A stretch of DNA of 5,348 bases from an uncultured Lacticaseibacillus sp. (GTDB taxonomy: Bacteria; Bacillota; Bacilli; Lactobacillales; Lactobacillaceae), in assembly GCA_934293835.1 (NCBI GenBank), contig CAKQZO010000114.1, forward strand, positions 1 to 5,348, given 5' to 3'. The number at the start of each line of letters is the position of its first letter. Positions within the stretch are counted from its first letter, which is position 1. Below, in pieces: positions 1 through 5,348 of the stretch. The position numbers and the translations under genes are program-made. The notes below the pieces were generated by a model that searched no databases, was not told where the DNA came from, and was given only the letters and a program-made list of their open reading frames with translations.

Positions 1-16
1 CACAAAAAGCTTAGTG

Positions 17-919
17 CTAGATGTGTAAGTCAGCGGTGTTCCCAGAAGCTCGGTCATTTATGGCCGAGTAGTTCACCTGATCGGTATAATACATCACCGC
101 GAAGGCCCCTTCGCCGGTATGCGTGGCGATGATCGGGGAGGTGGCGCGCACGATCATCGGCAGCGTTGGACGCACAGCGTGGAGTTTATCCGCCAAGGTT
201 TGGGGGTAGACGGCACTGCCGGCGTAGGAGATGCCGACGCCTGCGAGACGTTCGCATTGTTGCAGGTGGGTCAGCAGGCTGGCGGCAAAGCGATGGATGG
301 TTTTGGCTCCGCGCCCTTTTTGGCGGACGCTCAACTTGCCATCGGCGACTTCTAAGATCACCTTGATGTTCAAAAGCGAGCCGAGCGCCCCGGCCGCACG
401 ACTGAGGCGGCCGCCTTTGACGAGGTTATCGAGCGTGGTGACGGCCAGCAGCACTTTGGTGCGGGCTTTGACGCGGGCCATCTCTGCGAGAATTTCAGGC
501 ATGGCCGCGCCTTTGGCAATCATCTTGGCCGCGGCGATGAGCTGAAAACTCATCGCGCGGTCCAGAAAGTCTGAGTCGATCACGGTCACTTGGCCGGTGG
601 CCATGTCGGCGGCTTGGCGCGCGGCATTGACGGTACCAGAAAGCGCGGCCAGCATGTGCACTGATAGCACTTCGCTACCATCGGCAGTCAGTTCGTTGTA
701 GGTGTCCAGGAAGCGTCCAATCGGAGGCTGAGAGGTTTTGGGCAATGTGGCGGAAGCCGCCATGGCGGTCATGAATTCGCTGCGGCTGATAGTTTCGCCG
801 TCGATGTAGATCGTATTGTCGATCATGACAGTCAGCGGCACGACATGAATATGATATTCGGCGATCTCTTCATCGGTCAGTTGAACAGAGGAATCGGTCA
901 CAAGCTTGATAGTTGTCAC
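17..919 (-). CDS. DegV/FakB-family fatty-acid-binding protein
   Basis: DegV proteins bind a fatty acid; the FakB members present it to the kinase FakA, which makes acyl-phosphate for membrane lipid synthesis from exogenous fatty acids. The protein acts in the cytoplasm. The 300-residue product has the family length and motifs in order: TDSS (8-11), TSQP (62-65), LSGT (93-96), DNLVKGGRLS (164-173), LLNIKVIL (182-189) and a C-terminal HTGEGAF (267-273), the last matching the usual G-P-G loop with Glu for Pro. The Thr of TSQP and Ser of LSGT are the family's expected carboxylate-binding positions. The start is GTG at 917-919, preceded by a good AGAAAGGA site; the next Met lies at residue 32, past the conserved TDSS, so GTG is preferred. 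It has its own promoter, and no kinase gene is in view. Family assignment is firm; the FakB role and lipid specificity are inferred. Confidence 0.93.
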   Translation of the reverse strand: MTTIKLVTDSSVQLTDEEIAEYHIHVVPLTVMIDNTIYIDGETISRSEFMTAMAASATLPKTSQPPIGRFLDTYNELTADGSEVLSVHMLAALSGTVNAARQAADMATGQVTVIDSDFLDRAMSFQLIAAAKMIAKGAAMPEILAEMARVKARTKVLLAVTTLDNLVKGGRLSRAAGALGSLLNIKVILEVADGKLSVRQKGRGAKTIHRFAASLLTHLQQCERLAGVGISYAGSAVYPQTLADKLHAVRPTLPMIVRATSPIIATHTGEGAFAVMYYTDQVNYSAINDRASGNTADLHI

Positions 920-927
920 GAATAGCG

Positions 928-935
928 TCCTTTCT
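928..935 (-). promoter_or_regulatory. Ribosome binding site of the DegV-family gene
   Basis: Read on the minus strand this is AGAAAGGA, with 8 bases to the GTG start codon. It decides the start, because no ATG is available before the conserved N-terminal TDSS motif. Confidence 0.8.
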
Positions 936-954
936 TCTGGTCTTGAGAACCAGA
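936..954. repeat. Inverted repeat in the DegV-gene leader
   Basis: Arms TCTGGT (936-941) and ACCAGA (949-954) are perfectly complementary around a 7-base centre. The repeat lies between the predicted transcription start and the ribosome binding site, so it could be a short leader hairpin or a repressor site. The arms are only 6 bases, so chance is a real alternative. Confidence 0.35.
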
Positions 955-970
955 TGTCAACTTTTCGAGT

Positions 971-1000
971 ATTATATCATGCCCTTAAGCTTTCGTACAG
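971..1000 (-). promoter_or_regulatory. Candidate promoter of the DegV-family gene
   Basis: On the minus strand a perfect -10 box TATAAT (971-976) is preceded, after 18 bases, by a weak -35 box CTGTAC (995-1000). The predicted start near 964 gives a leader of about 45 bases. The promoter lies just past the SemiSWEET terminator, which fits an independent transcription unit. The -10 is convincing; the -35 is only a partial match. Confidence 0.6.
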
Positions 1001-1011
1001 TTGCCGATCCT

Positions 1012-1043
1012 AAAAAAGGGCTGCAACTTTTTTGTCACAGCCC
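1012..1043 (-). terminator. Factor-independent terminator of the SemiSWEET gene
   Basis: On the minus strand the stem pairs GGGCTG with CAGCCC, continued by four inner pairs that include two G-T wobbles. It closes an AAAAAA loop and is followed at once by TTTTTT (1012-1017). It begins 12 bases after the SemiSWEET stop codon. No matching T run exists in the plus direction, so it works one way, separating SemiSWEET from the DegV-family gene. Confidence 0.9.
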
Positions 1044-1055
1044 CCTGGCGCAGAT

Positions 1056-1328
1056 TCAAATGGCAGTCAAGAATGCCACCAAGCCGAAAACGATCCCGGG
1101 GGCGTTGGCGATCAGGATCGGCCAATCGGTTTTCTTGTGCATCAAGGCATAGGCACACCAAAGCGCCGAGTTGATGGCCGCAACCAAGGGCTGCAGCGGG
1201 TTACCCTTGGCGCCGGCGAGGTTGTTCATGATTTGAGGGACATAGGACACATACATCGCGATCGAAAGCACCGAGCCCAGACGGCCAACCAGGGCCATGT
1301 GTTTTGCCAGCTTAACATTTTCTTCCAT
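1056..1328 (-). CDS. SemiSWEET-family sugar transporter (PQ-loop)
   Basis: SemiSWEETs are small bacterial membrane proteins with three transmembrane helices that dimerise to carry sugars passively down their gradient. The 90-residue product has the usual length and three hydrophobic segments at about 12-35, 46-63 and 69-90. The first holds the family's PQ motif (Pro31-Gln32, in SYVPQI). The second contains the GNPLQPLVAAIN stretch and Trp57, and the third contains Asn75 in IANAPG; this Trp/Asn pair is the expected substrate-binding pair. The start is ATG at 1326-1328, with an AAGGAGT site (1336-1342) 7 bases upstream. The gene has its own promoter and terminator, and is transcribed away from the aldo/keto reductase across a shared spacer. 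The family is clear; the sugar carried cannot be read from the sequence. Confidence 0.92.
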   Translation of the reverse strand: MEENVKLAKHMALVGRLGSVLSIAMYVSYVPQIMNNLAGAKGNPLQPLVAAINSALWCAYALMHKKTDWPILIANAPGIVFGLVAFLTAI

Positions 1329-1354
1329 CAGTTACACTCCTTATTCGGAAGCTA

Positions 1355-1384
1355 ATTGTAGCATGTGGTTCGCACGGTTTTGAA
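1355..1384 (-). promoter_or_regulatory. Candidate promoter of the SemiSWEET gene
   Basis: On the minus strand there is a -10 box TACAAT (1355-1360) with the extended TGC directly before it. A TTCAAA -35 box (1379-1384, four of six consensus bases) lies 18 bases upstream. The predicted start is close to 1348, so the leader is short and begins just before the AAGGAGT site. Confidence 0.6.
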
Positions 1385-1487
1385 AAAATACCGGACATCA
1401 CACAATCAAGTTCCTGAAAACTGTAAATATGTTCCATTCGCCGACTGGTATGCTTGCTTGCGTAAGCGCTCGGGGTCACGGCGGGAC

Positions 1488-1513
1488 AAATCTGCTGATT
1501 CTGATGCAGATTT
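1488..1513. repeat. 26-base dyad upstream of the reductase gene
   Basis: Perfect 8-base arms AAATCTGC (1488-1495) and GCAGATTT (1506-1513) flank a 10-base centre that contains TGAT twice. The dyad ends 8 bases before a TTGACA box. No T run follows on either strand, so it does not look like a terminator. Its place in a divergent spacer suggests a binding site for a dimeric regulator. That role is inference. Confidence 0.5.
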
Positions 1514-1521
1514 CACAAGCG

Positions 1522-1550
1522 TTGACATTCGTGGGGGAATCGCTTAAGCT
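1522..1550 (+). promoter_or_regulatory. Possible promoter of the aldo/keto reductase
   Basis: A perfect -35 box TTGACA (1522-1527) is followed, after 17 bases, by TAAGCT (1545-1550), which matches the -10 consensus at only three of six positions. The placement, about 36 bases before the start codon, is suitable. The weak -10 may mean that an activator is needed, possibly at the dyad just upstream, or that this is not the true promoter. Confidence 0.4.
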
Positions 1551-1586
1551 TTGCAGGAAAAGTGACTTGAGAAGGGAGTCTGGAAT

Positions 1587-2417
1587 ATGCAAATGTATCG
1601 CTTGAATGATGGCAACCTCGTGCCGAAGCTCGGCTTTGGCACCTATAAGCTGAATGGTGCAAGCGGGGTCACCGCGATGGTGTCCGCCCTCAACCACGGG
1701 TATCGCATGCTTGATACGGCGTATAACTACGAAAACGAAGGTGCGGTAGGCGAAGCCATCAGACGCGCCGGGGTCACGCGCAGTGAGCTGACCGTTGTGT
1801 CGAAGCTTCCGGGGCGTTACTACCATCGCCAAGATGCCATCGAGCGTCTGCAAGAAGGCCTGTATCGTAGTGGCCTGGACTATTACGATCTCTATTTGTT
1901 GCACTGGCCAAATCCGAAGCGCGACCTTTATGTCGAAGCTTGGCAGGCCTTGATTGATGCGCAACGCTTCGGCTTGGTGCGCAGCATCGGAGTCTGCAAC
2001 TTCTTGCCGGAATACCTCGACCGCCTCATCGAAGAGACCGGGGTGACACCGGCGCTCAACCAAATCGAATTGCATCCCTACTTCAACCAGGCACAACAGC
2101 GGCAAGCGGACCAAGACCGCGGCATCGTCACCGGGGCCTGGAGTCCGCTAGGGCGCGGGACGACCTTGCTACAAGAGCCGCTGTTAAAAGAGATTGCGGC
2201 CGCGCACCACAAGAGTGTGGGCCAGGTCGTCTTGCGGTGGGATCTGCAACACGGCAACCTAGCGATCCCGAAGTCGGCCAAGCCTAGCCGCCAACAGGAG
2301 AATCTTGACGTGTTCGACTTTGACCTCACCGCCGCGCAAATGGCGGCGATCGACGGTTTGACGAAGGCAGACGGCCGGATTCGCGACCAAGACCCAGCTG
2401 TGTATGAAGAATTCTGA
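1587..2417 (+). CDS. NAD(P)H-dependent aldo/keto reductase
   Basis: This is a soluble oxidoreductase that reduces aldehydes or ketones to alcohols with NAD(P)H, resembling the bacterial 2,5-diketo-gluconate/glyoxal reductase branch. The 276-residue product is full length for the TIM-barrel family. The catalytic tetrad is present: Asp43 (in LDTAYNYENE), Tyr48, Lys73 (in VVSKLPG) and His106 (in LLHWPNP). GVCNF (135-139), NQIELHPY (158-165) and WSPLGRG (185-191) follow in the usual order. The cofactor motif IPKSAKPSRQQEN (227-239) has the Lys229 and Arg235 that usually favour NADPH. The ATG at 1587 has GGGAG 8 bases upstream; a second ATG at 1593 is too far from that site. The gene stands alone, divergent from SemiSWEET and convergent with the EAL gene. 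The natural substrate is unknown. Confidence 0.94.
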   Translation: MQMYRLNDGNLVPKLGFGTYKLNGASGVTAMVSALNHGYRMLDTAYNYENEGAVGEAIRRAGVTRSELTVVSKLPGRYYHRQDAIERLQEGLYRSGLDYYDLYLLHWPNPKRDLYVEAWQALIDAQRFGLVRSIGVCNFLPEYLDRLIEETGVTPALNQIELHPYFNQAQQRQADQDRGIVTGAWSPLGRGTTLLQEPLLKEIAAAHHKSVGQVVLRWDLQHGNLAIPKSAKPSRQQENLDVFDFDLTAAQMAAIDGLTKADGRIRDQDPAVYEEF

Positions 2418-2440
2418 GATCAACCGCTGAGCTGCAAATC

Positions 2441-2500
2441 AATAAGCCAGCCCCTGCACGACCCCATTCGGGTTTTGTAGAGGCTGGCTTATTTTTTTAG
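2441..2500. terminator. Shared bidirectional terminator hairpin
   Basis: Two perfectly complementary 12-base arms (2441-2452 and 2482-2493, AATAAGCCAGCC and its complement) enclose a centre that pairs further, including ACCC (2461-2464) with GGGT (2470-2473) around a 5-base loop. In the plus direction it is followed by a run of T to 2498, a strong terminator for the reductase. In the minus direction the following T run is interrupted (TTATTGATTT), so stopping the EAL transcript there is likely but weaker. The T run overlaps the EAL stop codon. Confidence 0.9.
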
Positions 2501-3171
2501 GCTTCAGAGGTGCACAGCGGCACCGGCATGCCGAAATAGTAGCCTTGCAATAAGGTGCAGGCATTCAGCTTGCGCAGATGATTGAGTTCATCGAGAGATT
2601 CGATTCCGGCGATGTGAAAGTGTTTATGATTTTGCTGCGCGCGCTCACACCAGAAGTCGAAGCGTTCGTCGATCACGTGGTCAAGCAGGGTCTGCCGGAA
2701 GTTTTGCAGGTTGAATTTATAGGTTGAGACGTAAGGCGAAAGGGCCTCGACGAATCCCGGCAGATTGTCGCCACACCCGATGTCATCGATGCAAAGGTCA
2801 ATGCCGGCTGCAGCGTAACGCTTGGCCGCGGCGATGAGTTGCTGATTGGTGATCGTCTTATCGGCTCGTTCAGTGAGCTCGACGGTCAGCCGCGCCGTCG
2901 TGGCGGCCTGAACACGCAGGATCATCGCCAAGAAGTGCGGGTCGACGAAGTGAGCGCGTTCCAAGTTGAATGAGATGTGGGCCGGTGTCGTTGGCAGACT
3001 CGCGATGGCCGTGCTTAACAAGCGTTCGAATCGTTCTGGTGGCAAGGCCCCCAGATCGGTCGGTAAGCGCCAGTGCGTGCCCGCTTGTTGCCGGATGAGC
3101 AGTTCGTATCCGACAACGTCTGAGGTCAGCCCTCCCGAGTATTGAGGCTGACCGAAGAAGTTAAGCGTCAT
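2497..3171 (-). CDS. Standalone EAL-domain protein, atypical active site
   Basis: EAL domains hydrolyse cyclic-di-GMP or, when degenerate, bind it or partner proteins. The 224-residue product is one EAL domain with no GGDEF, sensor domain or membrane segment, so it is probably cytoplasmic. Visible motifs are YELLIR (Glu23, the EAL position), SFNLE (Asn69), VELTE (Glu98), IDDIGCG (Asp129-Asp130), YKFN (Lys152), HIAGIE (186-191) and LQGYYFGMP (Gln209). Most metal and substrate residues are kept, but the first Glu of the usual EGVE is Ala188. The usual DDFGTGYS loop reads DDIGCGDN, and the Asp of KID is Asn154. The ATG at 3169-3171 has GGGGG 10 bases upstream. The gene has its own promoter and converges on the reductase. 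Fold assignment is strong; catalytic activity is doubtful. Confidence 0.88.
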   Translation of the reverse strand: MTLNFFGQPQYSGGLTSDVVGYELLIRQQAGTHWRLPTDLGALPPERFERLLSTAIASLPTTPAHISFNLERAHFVDPHFLAMILRVQAATTARLTVELTERADKTITNQQLIAAAKRYAAAGIDLCIDDIGCGDNLPGFVEALSPYVSTYKFNLQNFRQTLLDHVIDERFDFWCERAQQNHKHFHIAGIESLDELNHLRKLNACTLLQGYYFGMPVPLCTSEA

Positions 3172-3187
3172 GTATTTAGTTCCCCCA

Positions 3188-3215
3188 TATTGGTACTATC
3201 CAAAACGCGCCAATA
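3188..3215. repeat. Inverted repeat between EAL promoter and start
   Basis: TATTGG (3188-3193) and CCAATA (3210-3215) form 6-base arms around a 16-base centre. The repeat spans the predicted transcription start and ends next to the GGGGG ribosome binding site at 3182-3186, so it could be an operator or a leader hairpin. The short arms leave chance possible. Confidence 0.35.
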
Positions 3216-3220
3216 CTGAG

Positions 3221-3250
3221 AATGTAACACGTGAGGAAACAGATGGTCAA
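3221..3250 (-). promoter_or_regulatory. Candidate promoter of the EAL gene
   Basis: On the minus strand a TTGACC -35 box (3245-3250, five of six consensus bases) is followed after 18 bases by TACATT (3221-3226, four of six), with an extended TGT before the -10. The predicted start near 3214 gives a leader of about 43 bases. Confidence 0.55.
3237..3249 (+). repeat. Direct repeat copy 1 (AAACAGATGGTCA)
   Basis: This 13-base sequence is repeated exactly at 3363-3375, 126 bases away. This copy overlaps the -35 region of the EAL promoter. Confidence 0.6.
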
Positions 3251-3362
3251 CTGTAAAAGTTGCTTTTTCATAAAAATAATCTTGAGAAAATCACACTAAT
3301 ATTGAGATTCTTATGGTGAAAGAAGCTATCACTGCGCGAGACGGCAAGCGCTGTTTCAGAAA

Positions 3363-3375
3363 AAACAGATGGTCA
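3363..3375 (+). repeat. Direct repeat copy 2 (AAACAGATGGTCA)
   Basis: Exact second copy of the 13-base sequence at 3237-3249. Its last three bases are the complement of the TGA stop codon of the ABC exporter gene. It may be a trace of a small duplication, or a chance match in an AT-rich spacer. Confidence 0.6.
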
Positions 3376-5163
3376 CACTTGAAAATCAAACTGGCTGTTG
3401 TACAGCGTTGCGTATTCTCCCCCGCGATCGAGGAGCTGCTGGTGCGTGCCTGCCTCAACGACGCGGCCGCCATCGATGACCAAGATCTGGTCGGCGGCTT
3501 GGATGGTCGCTAAGCGGTGTGCGATAACGAAGCTCGTTTTGCCTTGCATCAGGCGGCTCATGGCCTCTTGCACGTGTTGTTCGGTGTTGGAGTCAATGGC
3601 GGCGGTCGCTTCGTCAAGAACCAAGATCGGAGCTTGGGTGATGAAGGCGCGGGCGATGCTCAAGAGTTGGCGCTGGCCTTGCGACAAGGTGCTGGCATTT
3701 TCGGTCAGTTGGGTCTCGTAGCCGTCTGGCAACTGGGTGATGAAGGTGTGGGCGTTAGCGGCCTTGGCCGCGGCGATCACCGCGTCGTCAGTCGCGTCTG
3801 GGCGGCCGAGGCGGATGTTTTCCTTGATGGAAAGGCTGAATAAATAAGATTCTTGTTGGACGACTGTGATCATGCGCCTGAGTGCGGCCAAGCGGATGGT
3901 CGTGACATCGACCCCATCGAGCAAGACCCGGCCGGATTCCAGAGGATAGAGGTTCGTCAGCAGATTCATGATCGTGGTTTTGCCTGCGCCGGTGGGGCCG
4001 ACCAAGGCGACGACTTCGCCAGGATTGGCGGTCAAGTTGATATCGTTGAGGATGCGGCGGTTGGACTCGTAGCCAAAGCTGACATGATCGAACTGCACGC
4101 GGCCGTGGGTGGTTGTGATTAAGCGGGCTTGCGGCGCGTCTCGTTCAGGTACTTCGTCGATCAAGGCAAAAACGCGCTGGGCGGAAACTAACGACAACTG
4201 CAAGGTGTTGATCAAATCTAGCAGATTGTTGATGGGCCCGGTGAAGTTGCGCAGGTAGATCAAGAAGGTGAAGATGATGCCGATGGTGATGCTCCCGTGA
4301 TGGCCGAGGATCGCCACGGCGCCAACCGCAGTGATGAGCAGGTACGCGACGTTGTTGGTCATGTTGTTGAACGGGCCGATGATGCTCGATAGCGCCTGCG
4401 CACGAAAGGCGGCCTGCGTGTAGTCACGGTTGGTTTGATCGAAAATCGCCATGGTGGCATCGTGATGGTCGAATAGTTGGACGACTTGTTTGCCCGAAAC
4501 CGACTCTTCAATCTGAGTGTTCAAGCTCCCCAACGTCGTTTGTTGGGTCATGAAGGCCTTTTGGGTCAGCTTGGCGATGCCGCGAGAAAAGAGGTAGGTC
4601 GCCAGCGTTGCCAACAGGGTGATGGCAAACAAGAGCGGCGACAGCCACAGCATCGCCGCGCCCATGCCGACGATGCTGATGATCCCGGTGAAGAGTTGGA
4701 TGAAGGTCTGCATCAGCGCGGTGTTGATGTTGTCGACGTCGTTGGTCAGGCGGCTCATCACGTCGCCGTTGTCGTGGGTGTCAAAATAGCGCATCGGCAA
4801 GTGCTGTAAGTTGGCGAAGACATCGTGACGGATAGCCGCGGCGGTTGCCTGGGCGACTTTGATCATGATCGCGTTTTGAAAATAAACACAGACGCTGGCC
4901 AGCAGATACACGATTCCCATGGCGAGGCAGACGACCAGCAGCGTGTGTAAGAGGTCGTGGCTGATGTAGCGGTCGATCACGATCCCGTTGATGCGCGTGC
5001 CCACGATCGTGACGACGGTGGTGACGAGCGTCAGCAAGAACACCGTGACGAGCCGCATCCGGCTGGCGGCAAGATAATGCCCCAGGCGCTTGAGCGTCGT
5101 TTGCCAGTCGCCGATGGTCACTTTTTCGCGGTGGATGTTGCGGTGTGGTCTATTCATTTGCAT
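3373..5163 (-). CDS. ABC exporter subunit, LmrD/BmrD-like
   Basis: This is one half of a heterodimeric ATP-driven exporter in the cytoplasmic membrane, of the multidrug type (LmrCD, BmrCD). The 596-residue product has an N-terminal membrane domain with about six helices (roughly 38-62, 72-96, 153-175, 176-193, 268-288, 291-305) and a C-terminal ATPase domain. The latter has Walker A GPTGAGKTT (389-397), Q-loop Gln437, signature LSQGQRQ (493-499), Walker B ILVLDE with catalytic Glu518, and switch His549. The signature has Gln for the usual first Gly, the variant seen in the subunit that keeps the catalytic Glu. The start is ATG at 5161-5163, 7 bases after GGAGGTG; a TTG at 5176-5178 overlaps that binding site and is rejected. 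The start lies inside the end of the partner gene, which suggests translational coupling. The substrate cannot be inferred. Confidence 0.94.
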   Translation of the reverse strand: MQMNRPHRNIHREKVTIGDWQTTLKRLGHYLAASRMRLVTVFLLTLVTTVVTIVGTRINGIVIDRYISHDLLHTLLVVCLAMGIVYLLASVCVYFQNAIMIKVAQATAAAIRHDVFANLQHLPMRYFDTHDNGDVMSRLTNDVDNINTALMQTFIQLFTGIISIVGMGAAMLWLSPLLFAITLLATLATYLFSRGIAKLTQKAFMTQQTTLGSLNTQIEESVSGKQVVQLFDHHDATMAIFDQTNRDYTQAAFRAQALSSIIGPFNNMTNNVAYLLITAVGAVAILGHHGSITIGIIFTFLIYLRNFTGPINNLLDLINTLQLSLVSAQRVFALIDEVPERDAPQARLITTTHGRVQFDHVSFGYESNRRILNDINLTANPGEVVALVGPTGAGKTTIMNLLTNLYPLESGRVLLDGVDVTTIRLAALRRMITVVQQESYLFSLSIKENIRLGRPDATDDAVIAAAKAANAHTFITQLPDGYETQLTENASTLSQGQRQLLSIARAFITQAPILVLDEATAAIDSNTEQHVQEAMSRLMQGKTSFVIAHRLATIQAADQILVIDGGRVVEAGTHQQLLDRGGEYATLYNSQFDFQV

Positions 5164-5348
5164 CTGACTCACCTCCAAGCTGAGCGGTAACGAGTTGCGC
5201 GTAAAATGGAGAGCGGCGAAGCAGTTGGGCGTGCGTCCCCCTGGCGGTGATGCGGCCCGCCTCCAAGACGATGATCTGATCGCAGGCCATCACGTTGGCG
5301 ACTCGCTGGGAAATGATGATGGTCGTCTGGCCGGTGCGCGCCTTGGCC
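5150..5348 (-). CDS. ABC exporter partner subunit, LmrC/BmrC-like (partial)
   Basis: Only the last 65 codons are in the window; the gene runs off the right edge and ends at TAG (5150-5152). The tail is typical of an ABC ATPase C-terminus: TTIIISQRVANV, then CDQIIVLEAGRI and GTHAQLL. At the switch position the usual IAHR reads ISQR, so the histidine is glutamine, as known for the degenerate-site subunit of heterodimeric exporters. The gene overlaps the downstream subunit by 14 bases, so the two form one operon and almost certainly one transporter. The membrane domain, Walker A, signature and Walker B are outside the window and could not be checked. Confidence 0.9.
   Translation of the reverse strand, partial: AKARTGQTTIIISQRVANVMACDQIIVLEAGRITARGTHAQLLRRSPFYAQLVTAQLGGESDANE
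5169..5176 (-). promoter_or_regulatory. Ribosome binding site of the LmrD/BmrD-like gene
   Basis: The minus strand reads GGAGGTGA, a near-perfect ribosome binding site lying inside the coding end of the partner gene. It is 5 bases from the ATG at 5163, counted from the last A (8 from the GGAGG core). It fixes that ATG as the start, ahead of the TTG that it overlaps and the second ATG at 5157. Confidence 0.85.

Noticed and set aside
1..16. Possible terminator downstream of the DegV-family gene
   Set aside because: Only 16 bases remain before the window edge; a short T run is visible but no stem can be assessed.
1375..1393. CGGT/ACCG inverted repeat over the SemiSWEET -35 box
   Set aside because: Only four perfect pairs with a mismatch next to them; not distinguishable from chance.
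1456..1474. Possible catabolite-repression (cre) site around CGTAAGCGCT
   Set aside because: It misses the outer bases of the cre consensus at both ends, so it is no better than a partial match; the GCTT/AAGC palindrome there is short.
1365..1547. Possible 60-codon plus-strand gene starting with GTG in the divergent spacer
   Set aside because: There is no ribosome binding site before the GTG, the composition is unlike a protein domain I recognise, and it runs through the SemiSWEET -35 region, the dyad and the reductase -35 box.
1476..2114. 212-codon open frame on the minus strand
   Set aside because: It lies almost entirely antisense to the aldo/keto reductase, which has a full catalytic tetrad; long antisense frames are common in G+C-rich genes.
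3280..3315. Possible terminator after the ABC exporter gene on the minus strand
   Set aside because: ATCT/AGAT arms are followed by a T-rich run, but the stem is about five AT-rich pairs with a long loop, too weak to call.
4477..4809. 110-codon plus-strand open frame, with similar ones at 3517-3843 and 3853-4122
   Set aside because: All are antisense to the ABC exporter gene, lack recognisable domains and have composition typical of frame shadows.

Overview
The window looks like chromosomal DNA from a lactic acid bacterium, probably a mid-GC member of the Lactobacillaceae. That is inferred from strong purine-rich ribosome binding sites, GTG/ATG starts, factor-independent terminators, G+C-rich genes with AT-richer spacers, and a gene set (DegV, SemiSWEET, aldo/keto reductase, LmrCD/BmrCD-type ABC exporter) familiar from that family. 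No rRNA, tRNA, CRISPR array, insertion sequence or phage gene is visible.

Layout, left to right. A DegV/FakB-family fatty-acid-binding protein gene lies on the minus strand (17-919, GTG start) with its own promoter. Upstream of it, also on the minus strand, is a 90-residue SemiSWEET sugar transporter (1056-1328) that ends in a clear terminator. A 258-base divergent spacer (1329-1586) holds the SemiSWEET promoter, a 26-base dyad and a candidate promoter for the plus-strand aldo/keto reductase (1587-2417). The reductase converges on a standalone EAL-domain protein (2497-3171, minus), and both share one long hairpin as a bidirectional terminator. A 201-base AT-rich spacer (3172-3372) carries the EAL promoter, an inverted repeat and one copy of a 13-base direct repeat whose second copy sits at the end of the next gene. 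The right third is a heterodimeric ABC multidrug-type exporter on the minus strand: a full subunit (3373-5163) and the last 65 codons of its partner (5150 to the right edge), overlapping by 14 bases.

Apart from the exporter pair, the genes appear to be separate transcription units, so no single pathway links them. The exporter pair shows the asymmetry of LmrCD/BmrCD-type heterodimers: the complete subunit has a normal catalytic glutamate but a variant LSQGQ signature, and the partner has glutamine in place of the switch histidine. The most unusual gene is the EAL protein. It keeps most residues expected of a cyclic-di-GMP phosphodiesterase but has alanine where the first glutamate of the EGVE motif should be, so it may be a binder or regulator rather than an enzyme. 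I found no convincing evidence of a wholly new multi-gene system.
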